Assembly (NCBI RefSeq): GCF_034702125.1
Contig: NC_085870.1
Span: forward strand, 1,174,740-1,238,739
DNA: 64,000 nucleotides
Source of the DNA: Engraulis encrasicolus
Lineage: Eukaryota; Chordata; Actinopteri; Clupeiformes; Engraulidae
Direction: 5' to 3'
A program made the translations under genes and the position numbers. Shown piece after piece: positions 1 to 11,635 of the stretch. How positions within the stretch are numbered: the first letter of the stretch is position 1; each line of letters starts with the position of its first letter. The notes beneath the pieces were generated by a model. That model was not told the DNA's origin and ran no database searches. It saw only the letters and a program-made list of their open reading frames with translations.

Positions 1-448
1 TAGTAGTACAGTATTGTTATTTTTATTATTTAAAGCACATTATATAAATTGCATTAAATGACATAGTCCTTGTTGCCACCAGAGATACTATGTCAGAGGT
101 AGGTATATTAAAACCAGGACACACACGTATCGTTTCTGTAATTGCAGATGTCTGCAGATGCTTTTGGGTCAATCCAGGGCGGGGCCATACAGCAGAGCAG
201 CCAGTTCTCATGTCCACAATAGTCTACTTCCTCTACAGCCCTCTAGTTTTCATCTCCATGAGAAGCACTACCTGACCAGACCGGGTGGCACTGTTCCAAT
301 TACGGGGGGGTAACGGGGGGGTCTGACCCCTCCGATTGGGATTTGATAACCCCCCCCCCCAACTTCTTGTGGCCTCTGTCTTGTTATAGCAGAAAGAGTA
401 GACGTTTGCACGCTGTAGTTCCATTTTGAAAATGTCTTCCGCTCATAC
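1..448. other. no gene recognised; G- and C-homopolymer stretch at 304-361
   Basis: AT-rich sequence with a segment of G and C runs (about 304-361) that looks like part of a decayed 'CCCCTCCGA'-type repeat. No exon with splice borders and recognisable protein is seen. Confidence 0.5.
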
Positions 449-478
449 AACGTTTCGACTCAACAGGGTCTTCATCAG
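449..478 (-). ncRNA. hammerhead-ribozyme-like core
   Basis: On the minus strand CTGATGA (478-472), a GAC/GTC-closed stem II with an 8-nt loop, then GAAACGTT (456-449). Flanks CATGC and GTATG can pair as helix I with one G-U. Helix III is absent, as in the small variants associated with Penelope-like retroelements. Confidence 0.4.
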
Positions 479-821
479 GCATGTGATTGTGTTAAATACC
501 GGTGCCAGAGGTCAGAGGTCACTGTTCCGGTGAGCAGGTCAGGTGGAAAGGGTGCATCACGAACCAGAGACAGACTCCACCATCTAGTCATAGGCAAGAC
601 ATGGTTTTCTAAAAAAATGCCTCCACAATATGATAAGCCATTAAAATCAAAGGGTGTATCCATTTTTTAACATATTTTATTATCTATACATTTTAAATAT
701 TTTTATTTTATTTTTTTATATACGGTATGTATAACCAGATAACCTCTGTCTTCTTGCCATGTCACCGCTATTCCCTACAGTGGAATTAGCCCAGTTTATA
801 AATGAAGGTCTAGTGCGTCAG

Positions 822-825
<4 letters not shown>

Positions 826-866
<41 letters not shown>
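826..866 (+). repeat. (GA)n microsatellite
   Basis: About 40 bp of GA dinucleotides. Confidence 0.95.
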
Positions 867-870
<4 letters not shown>

Positions 871-1218
871 TGAAGTGTTACAGCAGGTGTTCATGTCGAT
901 GGACTTAAACGGCTTTACCTAACTGGCTAAGTCATGGACACCACCTGAGGGACTGTGGGAGGGACGTTAAGGTATTGGGTCAGGTGTATAAATGGCCACC
1001 GATGCTCCCTTGGCCTCAGCAGCATAGCAACGTGTGTTGTATTAAACGCCTGAGTCACTGTTATAGAAGAAATGCTATAGGAAGGCGGCAGCACCAATTT
1101 CAGAAGACCAAGACCCTGGATATGATTATTACTGAACTAGCCTACTCCCCCTCTTAGAACAAGCAAAGACTCACTGTCATAGCCCTCAATGAATGCTTTT
1201 ATTGTCTCCCGACAAAAT

Positions 1219-1238
1219 CAGGATCCGGTGCATCTCTA
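1219..1238. mobile_element. terminal fragment of the GGATCCGGTGCATCTCTA hAT family
   Basis: Matches the right terminus of the hAT MITE at 10225-10412 (GGATCCGGTGCATCTCTA) and lies directly against the TTAA MITE that follows. No left end is seen. Confidence 0.5.
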
Positions 1239-1244
1239 CTTTAA

Positions 1245-1612
1245 AGGGACACTGTGCAGGAAATGGTCAACAAAGGTAATGCAACTATGCTGCTCATTGA
1301 AACTGGGCTGCCTATTGCCAAATTTGATCTTTACATGAAAGTTTACTAAGTAATAAACAAATATTTTCTAGTATGGTCCAAGTACAGTCATTTTTGCAGG
1401 TAAAAATGGCTATTTTTGGAAATTCAAAATGGCGAACCATGGAGAAGATCCTGCTTTTCATGTGTGAAAAGTGCAATTTTTCCAGTCATAATGAATACTT
1501 AGAATTTGATGCTGGTGGTAAGTAGGCTACAGTATTAATGAAAAGGTAACATTAGTGAATGGGCAGCATGAATTCTGGAAATAAACAACTAAAAATCTCA
1601 CACAGTGCCCCT
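1245..1612. mobile_element. TTAA MITE, copy 1
   Basis: Bounded by TTAA on both sides (1241-1244, 1613-1616) with inverted ends AGGGACACTGTG / CACAGTGCCCCT. The same ~360-bp element recurs at 17729-18087 and 35871-36226. TTAA target sites point to the piggyBac/Kolobok type of transposition. No transposase. Confidence 0.85.
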
Positions 1613-1616
1613 TTAA

Positions 1617-2794
1617 TTGGGACCCGTTCTGGCTCACCCTCCTCCCTCAGCCCAGGGTAACTGACCAGTTTGTCGCCCTCTGTTGGTGGGCAACGGTGTC
1701 GGTATTGTAGGGTAGCATGGAGGCTATCTCACTTATGAGTGGATTGAGGAGATTTAAAGGACGACAGCAACATTCTTTTTGAGAGCATCGGACAGTAAGA
1801 ATATAATATAAACAGAGGATTCATATGTTGAAGTTGTAGTGGGAACGTTACGTAACAGTGACAGCATCATGAAGTAATAACTACTAACAACCACCAGGAA
1901 GATGTGAATGCCAAATAAAGCTGAATACAGCACAAGGCAATCTCAATGCCGCCATCTAGGGGCGAGAAAGGGTACAGGGCAGTGTTACATTTTAGAAAAA
2001 TTCTCTTTATCTTGTAGAATATTTGGTATAAATGTTGCATTAAATCTTACATTTAAAAGCTGAGTCCTAACTCAGGGGTCAACATGAACTCAGTCATCCT
2101 CATGTCAACATGAGTACAAGAGCATTTCCAAATCATTATATAACACAATTCTTATATAATGAACTAGTGCAAATATAGCCCCACACTACTATCCCCAAAG
2201 TGGCATGCAGTGCATAAATAAATACACAGAGAAACAAACATGTGTGCTAAATGTGATGTAGCCTAATGAAAACGTAGCCTATATGGGGATGTTAATATTA
2301 TATTATTATAGTATTATATATTATATTATTATTAATATATATATACAATGCACATGGGGACCGACCCTCTTAATGTCATTAGTTATATTATCCCCTATCA
2401 ATAAATTGTTTCAGTTTCAGTTCCAGCTTAGGGACCATGTACAATTAAAGCATAAATGTTACCATTTCATCAATTTCATATATTTGTTTGCCTCAACGTC
2501 TGGTGAGACTAGTCAGGTTATAGGCCTACTGTGTATTTGTGTGCATTTAAAGTAAGTCTAAACCAACGCCGTGAAGAAGTTTATATAGGCTGAAACGCGT
2601 ACATTGTAACCAAATAAAAAGTATAACAATTGCTATCTTTAGTGCTTCAGGTTTCCTCTATCTTGCATACATCTGAATCTATTGTTTTATTATGGCAATC
2701 ACCTAATTTCTGACTTTAGTTTGTCCATCAGTGCCCTGGTTACATTCTGTGTATTTTTCCTCCTCTGGCAGTGACATGAGATCAAGCACGTAGC
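1617..2794. other. no gene recognised; AT-rich, includes a repeat tail at 2560-2640
   Basis: Low-complexity AT runs around 2295-2345. Near 2565-2605 a degenerate GTGAAGA...GAAAC motif recalls the hammerhead-like tails, but the leading C is replaced and it is not called. Confidence 0.4.
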
Positions 2795-2935
2795 CATAAC
2801 ATGTGTAATGGGTAATGGGTTATGTGTAACCCATACCATGGGTAATGGGTAATGGGTTATGTGTAACCCATAACATGTGTAATGAGTAATGGGTTATGTG
2901 TAACCCATAACATGTGTTATGGGTAATGTACACAC
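2795..2935. repeat. minisatellite of TAACCCATAACATGTG-type units
   Basis: Several imperfect units built from GGGTAATGGGTTATGTG and its complement, so the array carries internal inverted repeats. Confidence 0.8.
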
Positions 2936-2964
2936 TCCATTGGTGTAATGTCCAACAGGGATTA

Positions 2965-2967
<3 letters not shown>

Positions 2968-3027
<60 letters not shown>

Positions 3028-3035
3028 TGTGTGTG

Positions 3036-3111
<76 letters not shown>

Positions 3112-3151
3112 TGATAGAGATAGAGAGAGAGAGAAAGAGAGAGAGAGAGAT
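2968..3151 (+). repeat. (TG)n-(GCGT)n-(GA)n compound microsatellite
   Basis: TG run to about 3036, GCGT tetranucleotides to 3072, TG again to 3094, then GA to about 3151. All long open frames here are translations of the repeat. Confidence 0.95.
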
Positions 3152-3629
3152 GTTGATGGATTGGTGGCATGATCTCATGGAAGAGATTAAGTCCGCTGTG
3201 ACTTTTGTCATGAGTATTGGCAGTCCTGCAAAGTGTAACGCACGCCACCTGCTGGTAGAAACAGTGAAGGACATGCACTGTCATGGTATCAGTAAGGTAA
3301 ATGGTGCATTACATAGTCACTATATACAAGAAGATACGAGATCTGAGACATGTAAGTTCACTGTGAGTTGTGAATAAACAAGACAAGTCGAGTTCAATAA
3401 GCTGTGGCGGCCAACAGTTTGACATACACGTTTATCTTAACTCTTACATCAGGGCAGGTAAAGATGAACTATTTTGTGCTAGAAATTATGGCTATAACAG
3501 GCAGTGGCCTAGTACACAGCCCACATGATTGATCCCGGCCCCTGATCACAGTCAGGAACGATAATGTGGCCCCCAGAGAAAAACGTTTGGGGACCCCTGT
3601 CTTAGAGTATGTCTAATTTGTCATCTTTA

Positions 3630-3775
3630 CATTTGCTCTTTTTTTTCTACAGCATTCCTTCCCTACCGTCGCACTGAAACTTGGTAGACAAGGAACCATA
3701 ATTTACTAAATAAACCAACTAATCACACCTTTTGTCAAAAAAGATATCACTCAAAGGGAGGTTGTGGGCGTGCAT
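3630..3775. repeat. dispersed repeat shared with 21000-21131
   Basis: Shares AACTTGGT(A/G)GACAAGGAAC, AATCACACCTTTTGTCAAAA and ATCACTCAAAGGGAGGTTGT with 21000-21131. Ends are not defined. Confidence 0.7.
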
Positions 3776-4071
3776 GCATGTGTGTGCACTTTCTCACCCC
3801 AGACAATTGGCGCCATACGGCAGCCTCCAGAGCTGGTGTGTGAATGTGTATGTGTGTATGTGAATTTGGAAAGCGCTTTGAGACAACTTCATTGTTGTGA
3901 TATTGTGCTATATTAATGTTGTATTGTATTGTGTAATGCCCCGATATATAATGTAAATAATGTATATAGCGTCTAAAGCCTTGCAAGGTAGCCGGAAGTT
4001 CCACGTGGGCCCCGGCCCCCTCGAGCACCTGCCCCCCAAAATGTCTGTGCACGCCACTGAATCCAATATTG

Positions 4072-4362
4072 CAGGGGCGTAGGCAGAAATAATAAAACAG
4101 GTGGGCCCAGAAAAAATCGGATGGGCCCAACCCGAAAGCGTGTAGTAATATTGTGCTCAAAAATGATACTTTGAAATTGAAATCATAGAAATCACAGAAG
4201 ATGAACCAGACTTTTGACAAAATGATTAATTATCGCTCAGTGCTATGCCATTAATTATAGTTCAATGAGGCAACAGTTAACTGTCAAGTGTGAATGGGGT
4301 GGGCTTGGATGTCAAGTGGGCGGGCCCAGGCCCACCCAGGCCCACCCCTGGCTGCGCCTATG
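4072..4362. mobile_element. hAT-type MITE (CAGGGGCGTAGGC ends)
   Basis: Flanked by a perfect 8-bp target duplication CAATATTG (4064-4071, 4363-4370). Inner termini CAGGGGCGTAGGCAG and CTGCGCCTATG are imperfect inverted repeats. Interior is rich in GGGCCC. Confidence 0.85.
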
Positions 4363-4435
4363 CAATATTGTGCCAGATATTCAAAAACTACTTTGCACTC
4401 TTTAGGACAACTGCAAGAGCAGCATGGAAGCAAAT

Positions 4436-4910
4436 CAAAGTTCAAAGTTCAAAGTTCAAAGTACTTTATTTGTCATTTGTGCATAAACTAGTAGTCCAAG
4501 CACATAGGAACTCTTGTGCAGGCCCTCTGAGTCAATAAATAGAATTAAATAGAAAAATAGGAAGACAAAATACATTAAAAAGTGATAAAAATCAAAGAGA
4601 TCAAAAGAATAATAAAAAAAGGTGGATCAAATGTTCTTTTTTTGCCATCAGTCTCACTGTTGCTGGGAAGAAACTGTTGAAAAACCTTGCTTTTCTGGTA
4701 GGAATGCTGTCCGCTCTACTGTGTCTCAGTTTGTATGTGCAGTTCTTGTGTCTGAGCAGAGAGTTAGCTGGATGGAGTGGGTCTTTAATGATTCTCTCTG
4801 CTCTCCTATGGCTGCGCTGTACATATATGGAGTCCATGGAGGGAAGTGCTGTGCCTATAATCCACTCCGCAGTCTTGATTATTCGTTGCAAATCAAGGGG
4901 TCCGAAATAG
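4436..4910 (-). mobile_element. 3' end of a LINE with (CTTTGAA)n tail
   Basis: The minus strand encodes a decayed C-terminal tail recognisable as a fish LINE ORF2 end (RIIKTAEWIIGTALPSMDSI ... ERIIKDPLHPANSLL ... RKARFFNSFFPATVRLM), then an untranslated tail ending in heptanucleotide repeats near 4438-4460. Strongly 5'-truncated. Confidence 0.65.
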
Positions 4911-5084
4911 CCTAACAGTACGTTCAGGGGCCTGTTGCACCAAGTGGTCTTTGCTAAGTCGTAACCGCTGAAGCGGGATTTATGTTTAAACATTGCTTAA
5001 AATAATTAGCGGAGGTAGGCCTAATTTTTATACCGCTACATTTGGCGTGAGCCTCGAGGTCCAGTAGAAGGTGTCACACGCTAA

Positions 5085-5350
5085 AACCAGAGAGAGTAGA
5101 GAGAGAGAGGTTCCATTGGCCCATTGTTTCCTGGTTCTATTATGGCCCCCCTTAGGCAGACCTAGGCAGACCTAAGGACTGTTCTATTCATTGTAGGAGC
5201 ATTATGACACGCCCCTTTAGGCAGACCGGAACCTGGTCGCGTTAGGTGCCCATAGAAACCTATTATGTTGGCATATCTCTGTAGAATATCTCTGCTAAAA
5301 CCTCCAGAAACTGGTGGCCACGAGAAAGTTTCTGGTGCGCAAAAGAAACT
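5085..5350. repeat. dispersed repeat, inverted copy at 26725-26945
   Basis: Shares AGACCTAAGGACTGTTCTAT, TAGGTGCCCATAGAAACC and GGCCCATTGTTTCC with 26725-26945 in the opposite orientation. Likely a non-autonomous transposon. Confidence 0.65.
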
Positions 5351-5626
5351 CTTAGGTATTTTTTTACTCTCACATGTCATTTGAAGGGCTCAGTATCAAA
5401 CTATGAAAGGAATAGTCTAGCACCGCATCATTGGTGAAGCTGAACGGTTGGCACTGCTTAACTAATTGTACATAATAGGCCAGAGCCATGTTGTCACCTT
5501 GCCAAGACCTCACCTTCAATTGCCTACACATATTCAAACAGTAAAAAGCCTTTATTATACACATAGGCTAGTGTTAACATGGGGCATTTTGTGTCCTTTT
5601 GGATGATCTGCGATGCCCTATGGCAG

Positions 5627-5932
5627 TGGTTCTTAACCTTTTTTTAGGAGAGGCACCCTTTCAATTCATGAAAAATTTCAAGGCACCCCAAACCAACAAG
5701 CCGTAACATGGCATCGCATCCGATACCACACAAGCTTAGAAAAGTAACACATTTGGAGACGTCACACAGCCTACGTTCGAAGTTGCAGCTGACTGGGGCT
5801 ACCTATATTTACTTTATTGTGCGTAAATGGCAGATGAAAGATTCCACTGACTAGCATTACCTTATCAATTTAGACAAATATGTATTACATTACATAACTT
5901 ATTTATCAGCCACGTTTCCGCGGCACCCCTGA
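5627..5932. mobile_element. hAT-type element, family of 61288-61633
   Basis: Begins CAGTGGTTCTTAACC and shares long stretches (GAGGCACCCTTTCAATTC, CGTAACATGGCATCGCATCC) with the complete copy at 61288-61633 in inverse orientation. Right end truncated. Confidence 0.7.
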
Positions 5933-7296
5933 GCAGGTGGATTTTTTTTTTTACATTTCTGACCAGAACCTGTGTCTTGGTGAGGATGTAATATGACACG
6001 AAGCATTACCATAATTCAGTAAATGTTCACTTAAACACTGGAACATAAGGAGGGAATCAACAGTCAAAAACTCAGACTCACAATTTACTTACAAATTTTT
6101 AACAAATAAAATAGCAGTGTTTTCTGGTAGGCCTTTTCTTAGTCCTTGCTGCCTGGGGCCTCCTGGTATTTTCATGGCCCCTTGGAGCCTGTGCCCCCTG
6201 GTAGGTATTTTCATGGCCCCGCCTGTGCCTCCTGCAAGGTATTTTCATTCAGCCACCCATGTTCAGTCCACATACGCCTGAATAATAATAACTGTATTTT
6301 TCTGAGCAACAGAGCTTGTCAGAATTAATATTACTATAAGTGCTTTGAATAGAAATCTAATTAACATGGATTACATGTAGGCCTACTGAAATAGCAAGTA
6401 TTAGGCTATATTGTTGCTGATAAAAGACTTCTTGTAGAGAAAGTCCGCTCAACTCCCAAATGTGTCTTACAAAGTCTTCGGGTGCGAGCAAACGGCAAAG
6501 TTCATGTTTAGTAAAAAAAAAAAAAAAAAGCCGCACTCCCGGATGGGTTTCTTGCAATTTTAATACTGGGTTAACATGGCAGGAAGGAAAATGTGTGTTA
6601 TCTGATGATCTTATATGATAGCTCTGTTTCACATGAAGTGCAGGGTGCGGGGAACGTTTTTTTTTTAAATTATTATTATTATTACTTATCCTTTATTGAG
6701 CAAGAAACATAATAAGGAAAATAAACTTACATAAAACATTAACACATAAGTCATTCCAGGAATAAAGAAAAAAGCCTATTCCCTAGTTCAGCAGAGGGGT
6801 GAAAGACTACAGTACAAGAAGATGTGCAAAGAGTCATAAGATTGCAGACATAACATGAACGTTTGCTCAATAATGCTTTCTTAATAAAAAAGTAACATGT
6901 GCAAAGTCTGTCTTAATGGCAAAGATGAACTTTACAGTATAGATCACAGTGGTGAGTTTTTAAGGGGCACCTGTTACAAACCACAATGCAGAATGATAAA
7001 CTGCATCCAGCTTCTTGAGGAAACAAAGTTGCATGCATGTAAATTGTATCACCATAGTCCATAGATAGATAGGGGAAAGGGTGTTAAAGGTTAAAGGTTT
7101 GATGTCAAAGATTACTTATACTGACAGATGAATCATCACTGTAAAGAGGTGAAGTACACAAACCCAAAAGAGCAAAAAGTTGATTAACTTCATTGGGCTG
7201 ATCTGAACCAAAATGTCATGACTGAGATATGACCTTTGGAAAAAAAAATAGCAAGAGCTAACGAAATGTTGACATGAGACAAGATTAGGGAGAAAC
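5933..7296. other. no gene recognised
   Basis: AT-rich sequence with a short GC-rich triplication of CCTGGTA/TTTTCATGGCCCC words at 6150-6250 and an A17 run near 6515. No splice-bounded coding segment is seen. Confidence 0.4.
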
Positions 7297-7461
7297 CAGT
7301 GGTGTAGTCTATGTACAGAACCACTTCTAAATTTCAGGGATTTCACTATACCCACTTAAAATTGATTGATCCATTGTTTTGATTAGCACAAATTTATACC
7401 CACTTCAAAAAATGCTCAAATATACAGTATACCCACCATAAAAAAGTAGACTACACCACGG
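7297..7461. mobile_element. hAT-type MITE (CAGTGGTGTAGTCTA ends)
   Basis: Perfect 8-bp target duplication GGAGAAAC (7289-7296, 7462-7469). Ends CAGTGGTGTAGTCTA and TAGACTACACCACGG are inverted repeats. It lies about 150 bp upstream of the lectin-like start codon. Confidence 0.88.
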
Positions 7462-7612
7462 GGAGAAACCATGTTTCAAAGCTCATGAACTTCCTGTTGA
7501 CGTCGTTCAAGCTGTGAAAAGGCACGGCACAGAGCATGACAGTCTCAGACGGCCTCTTCAGGAGCCAGAGCTTATTTACGGCCAGTTTTCAAACTGGATA
7601 ATATAGGCTACA

Positions 7613-8096
7613 ATGGCGGAAGCTGTTGAACTGCAAGATATGAATGAAGATCGCCAGCAAGGAGAAGAAAACATTTATGTCAACTTATCCAGCGGCACTC
7701 CATCGAACAAGACAGGAACTTGCAACTCAACTATTGGTAAATATGAGTCTTTTTTCATCATTCTGTCCAAAATATTCAGTAATAAAAACACTATAATATA
7801 CTGTATATGTTTTTCAGTGCGTTACAGGTGTGCTGTGGTGTGCCTGGGAGTGTTATGTACTCTGCTGGCCATAACCATTAGAGTGCTGTGGATCCTTTAT
7901 CTACACACCCAAGGCCAAAACCAGCTGTTGACCAGAGAGAAATCCCAGTTAGAGACCAACTACACCATCCTGATTAGTGAGAAATCCCAGTTAGAGACCA
8001 ACTACACCATCCTGATTAGTGAGAAATCCCAGTTAGAGACCAGCAACAGAATCCTGACCAGAGAGAACTCCTGACTACAAGACCAGCTTCAAACAA
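7613..8096 (+). pseudogene. 5' exons of a C-type-lectin-receptor-like type II membrane protein, broken
   Basis: Exon 1 (7613-7736) encodes MAEAVELQDMNEDRQQGEEN then IYVNLSSGTPSNKTGTCNST, a cytoplasmic tail with a YVNL motif. An 81-nt GT-AG intron follows. Exon 2 (7818-8096) encodes RYRCAVVCLGVLCTLLAITI (a transmembrane signal anchor) and a coiled-coil neck of three KSQLET-type repeats (14 residues, NYTILISE). This architecture is typical of teleost CD209/NK-receptor-like lectins. A TGA at 8072-8074 interrupts the neck; the bases beyond it stay in frame (LQDQLQT) to a good donor GTGAGT at 8097, so the stop looks secondary. Possible further exon pieces are at 9992-10042 and 10204-10224, but no lectin domain is visible before the LINE. 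Probably a pseudogene; a short membrane-anchored product is the alternative. Confidence 0.55.
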
Positions 8097-8756
8097 GTGA
8101 GTGTTTAGGCATGTTGATGTGCATTTGGGCCCTTTTAGACTCTCATGCTTTTTTTCTGCTCCAAAATGCGAGCTGCGTTGCCAGATGTGACTGATGCCTG
8201 ATGATGATTTCGACAAAATTTGATTGATTTCTTTACCCATCCTTACGGCTGTAGTCATTTAGAGTTTCAGTCTGGCGTTTTAGCTGTTGAGATTTGATTA
8301 TTCTTGCTCGGTAATTTATTGTGTTCCATGTCCTATCATTGATATTCAACTAGGCCTATTAGCTGGCGACGACTCACTCGTGGTTAAGCCATTGATGCTG
8401 AATGTGCTGGATTGACCTAGGCGCTTGGAGTGACTAGACACAGCATTCAGACTCATAAAATTCAAGATTTTCTAAAATTAAAATGTGGGTATGTTAGAGT
8501 TGAATGGACACATTCTAATGCAAGAGGAGGGTCATAGCTTTTAAATTCAACTCATTTCATTTTTTTATGTGCTTTGGATGCTGACATATTTAGGTTTTTA
8601 TAGGCTGAGGGCACCTTTTACCATAAAGGGTGTAGGCATTTAGCAGATGTTTTTGCAGGTGCCTTAAACAAGAAAGACAGAAAAAAGTGAGGGACGTCAA
8701 AACAGTGTTGGCCTTTGTCAGCCATGCTGCTCCGCAGAAGAACAATGGTTATAGAG

Positions 8757-9853
8757 CAGGGGTGTCAAACATACGGCCCGCGGGCCGCATCCGGCCCGGA
8801 TGTTTTTCACTGTTTTTTTTTTTTTCTTTTTTTTTTGAATGAAATAACCGAAATGCGCAATTACGGCCCTCGGGACAAAATCGAGACCTGCATGACATTA
8901 ACCCAATGGTCCCTCTGTTACACTGTATATATGTAATTTGTACTGTAACAGGCATTTGATAAAGCTCATATATTAAATAGAGATGTCCGATAATATCGGC
9001 CCACAGATATTATCGGCCCGATAATAGCATAAAATGTAATATCGGTAAATATCGGTATCGGATTTTTGACCCATCAAAGCCGATATGATAATGCTTGAGT
9101 TACTGTACACTTTTCTCCTTAATTATTTTTCTATTTTGCACAGACAATGTTAATATTTGGAAAGCTCTGTTGCATTCGAGAATGCTTCTAGTGGGGCATT
9201 GCAATAAAATTAAGCATATTTTGTTCCACAGCAGCAGATTTGTAATGTTACCTAAAATTTGTGATGAGGAAAAATAACCCACATATATCGGCATCGGTAT
9301 CGGCCGATATCGGAATCGAAAATTTAGAGTTGGACAATATCGGCATATCGGATATCGGCAAAAAAGCCAATATCGGACATCTCTAATATTATAGACCTCA
9401 TATATAGAGATAAAATGTTAATACTTCTTATTCGTATTGTATTGGTATTGGTTGTAATTAAATAATAAATATAATTGGATTTGTATTGATTCCTATTAAG
9501 CTCAAACTGGAAACGGGATGTTAGAATGCGTGAAAATGCAGGAAATTACATATAAGAAATACAAAATTTTCGGGGGGAAAACCCCCATACCCCCTGCCAA
9601 AATGAACTGTCCCATATTTAATTAATTGACTGTTGCCAATGAATGAATGAAGTCAAGGAAATTTTGCATAGGATTATCAGTATTGCATTGCTTCCTACAT
9701 ATTCAACACACTTAAAACGTGATAGTACTGAACACTAATCCTCTGCTTTACGTTTTTTTTTTTTTTTTTGCGATGATGTTACTAATGCGGCCCGCTTGAG
9801 GTCCACATGGGTTGTATGCGGCCCCCGGACCAAAATGAGTTTGACACCCCTGT
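8757..9853. mobile_element. hAT (Charlie-like) element with a nested MITE
   Basis: Ends CAGGGGTGTCAAAC and GTTTGACACCCCTG. Flanks TTATAGAG and TAATAGAG form a 7/8 target duplication. Just inside, both ends carry the GCGGCCC-rich words usual for this teleost family. The MITE at 8981-9386 is nested within. No transposase frame. Confidence 0.82.
8981..9386. mobile_element. hAT-type MITE (TAGAGATGTCCGATA ends), copy 1, nested
   Basis: TAGAGATGTCCGATAATATC at the left and its inverse at the right, near-identical 8-bp flanks (ATATTAAA, ATATTATA), interior made of repeated ATCGG words. A second copy is at 32919-33212. Confidence 0.82.
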
Positions 9854-9991
9854 AATAGAGTGTATGGCGGAGGGTGGGGAAAGCATCTCAGTCTGAACGC
9901 AGGAATTGGAGTGAAACATAAAAATGAAAAGTAATGAAAATGTATGTACTGCATAGGCCTACTTCAAGTACTAACTAATTTGCTTATACAG

Positions 9992-10042
9992 GTCCACTCC
10001 ACCATATAATCAGTGGTATGGCTAAAGCCATCAATAATGCAG
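9992..10042 (+). pseudogene. possible small third exon of the lectin-like gene
   Basis: Flanked by TTATACAG and GTATGC, 51 nt, phase 1 to phase 1, which matches the phase left by exon 2. It would add SPLHHIISGMAKAINNA. A strong acceptor (TTCTTGTAG) at 10203 opens a further piece cut by a hAT insertion at 10225. No homology is recognised. Confidence 0.25.
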
Positions 10043-10224
10043 GTATGCAGTTATTTTTTAACTACAAATAATTGACTTGGGAATGTATAAATAACAGTAT
10101 CAAATAAGACCATACAAATAACACAGTTTAAGAAATACATTACATTTTACAGCAGTTTAAGAAATACATTACATTTACATCACTGTGTTCTTTTTTCTTG
10201 TAGTGGATGTGCCAGCATTGGAAC

Positions 10225-10412
10225 TAGAGATGCACCGGATCCAAGATCCGGTTCCGGATCCGGCAGGATAATAAGGTTTTTCACAGGATCCGGATCCGGA
10301 TCCGGTTCCAGGATCCAGGATCCGGTAGCCGAGGCTTTTCAGTCAAAATAGTTTGAGCCAACGTGATAAAAAGGGCCCACGTGTGTCAGGATCAGGATCC
10401 GGTGCATCTCTA
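10225..10412. mobile_element. hAT-type MITE (TAGAGATGCACCGGAT ends)
   Basis: Perfect 8-bp target duplication ATTGGAAC (10217-10224, 10413-10420). The left interior is a run of GGATCCGGATCC words. It separates a possible lectin-gene exon from LINE sequence. Confidence 0.9.
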
Positions 10413-10420
10413 ATTGGAAC

Positions 10421-11365
10421 TACCTTGATGCTTCCGTGCTCAACAACTATTAGGCCCACATCCAATCTACCATTCATTGGTAAAATAATGGAGAAATTTG
10501 TTTTTAACCAAGTAAATGCCTTTCTGACATCTAATAGCTGCCTTGATGCTGATGCTGTCAAAACATCTGTCTTGGTGCTGTTAGACGCAAGTGTGGTCTT
10601 TGATACTGTTGACCACGACATACTACATCGACTTGAACACTGGGTTATTTTTTTCCGGTACAGTTGTCGAGTGGTTTAAGTCTTACTTACCTGTACAACA
10701 AAGAAGTTTCTCTGTTGCCATTGGAAGCCATACCTCATCACTGATGTTTTTGAACTGCGGGGTTCCCCAGGGCTCCATCTTAGGATCACTGCTATTTATG
10801 CTACTGGGAGAAATTATGACGAAAAATGCAATATATTACCATAGCTATGTTGATGACACCCAACTTTCCATAGCCACCTCATGTCTCATGTCATCTAATG
10901 ACTATACCCCCTCAATCTCTCTATGATTGCATTGACCAAATGAACAACTGGATGTCTGAAAATGTTCTTCAATTTAACACAGATAAAAAGTAGATAAAAG
11001 AATATTTACAAAGTAGTTTTATTTGGTAAAAGAAGGAATGGCTGATTGCCACTATCCTTGAAACTATAGGCTTTAAATCAAATGATACTGTGAAAAGACT
11101 TGGTGTCATTTTCGATAATGTCACATGAAAGACATTACTAAGTCACATGAAAGTCATAATCTCAAAACATTTTCTAAACTTATCAAAAGAAGGTCTAGAA
11201 TATAAAGTACATGCTTTCATTTCAAGATGGGGTTTACTACTGCAATAGCCTTTTCACAGGCCTTCCCAAAAAGACTATCAAACAGCTTCAACTAATCCAA
11301 AATGCATAACAAGACAAGCAAAATAATCACATAAACCTGATTTTAAGGTCCTTGCATTGACTTCC
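10421..11365 (+). mobile_element. decayed LINE reverse transcriptase (L2/CR1-like), 5' part
   Basis: Conceptual translation in two frames shows SNLPFIGKIMEKFVFNQVNA, FDTVDHDIL, RSFSVAIGSH, CGVPQGSILGSLLF and the catalytic-site relic HSYVDDTQLS, then NTDK. These are the fingers/palm blocks of a fish L2/CR1-type RT. An internal deletion follows SCLDA, and several frameshifts and stops are present. It resumes at 14925. Confidence 0.8.
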
Positions 11366-11635
11366 CCTCATGAAAATCGACCATGGTTTTACTGTAGTAA
11401 CCATGGTTTCTTCAAGTACCCTGAACCTATAGTATCACTATGGCTTATCCATGTTTCTTTTGGGTAACCATGAAAACCGTGGTTCCTGACTAACCATGGA
11501 TCATGGTTATTCATGGTTTTCATGTTTTTTTCAGCATGGTTTGTGTCTATGGTTTAAGTCACAAACCATGTTCAAAAAACCATGGTTAAGTGTAGGTTGC
11601 ATGGTCACACAAAAAAATATGAAAAATTGTTTGCA

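Noticed and set aside
2567..2605. Fourth hammerhead-like motif
   Set aside because: The core reads GTGAAGA instead of CTGANGA, so the catalytic C is lost, although stem II and GAAAC remain.
10353..10926. Host gene suggested by the plus-strand frames
   Set aside because: VDHDIL, CGVPQGSILG and YVDD are reverse-transcriptase blocks, so this is LINE sequence.
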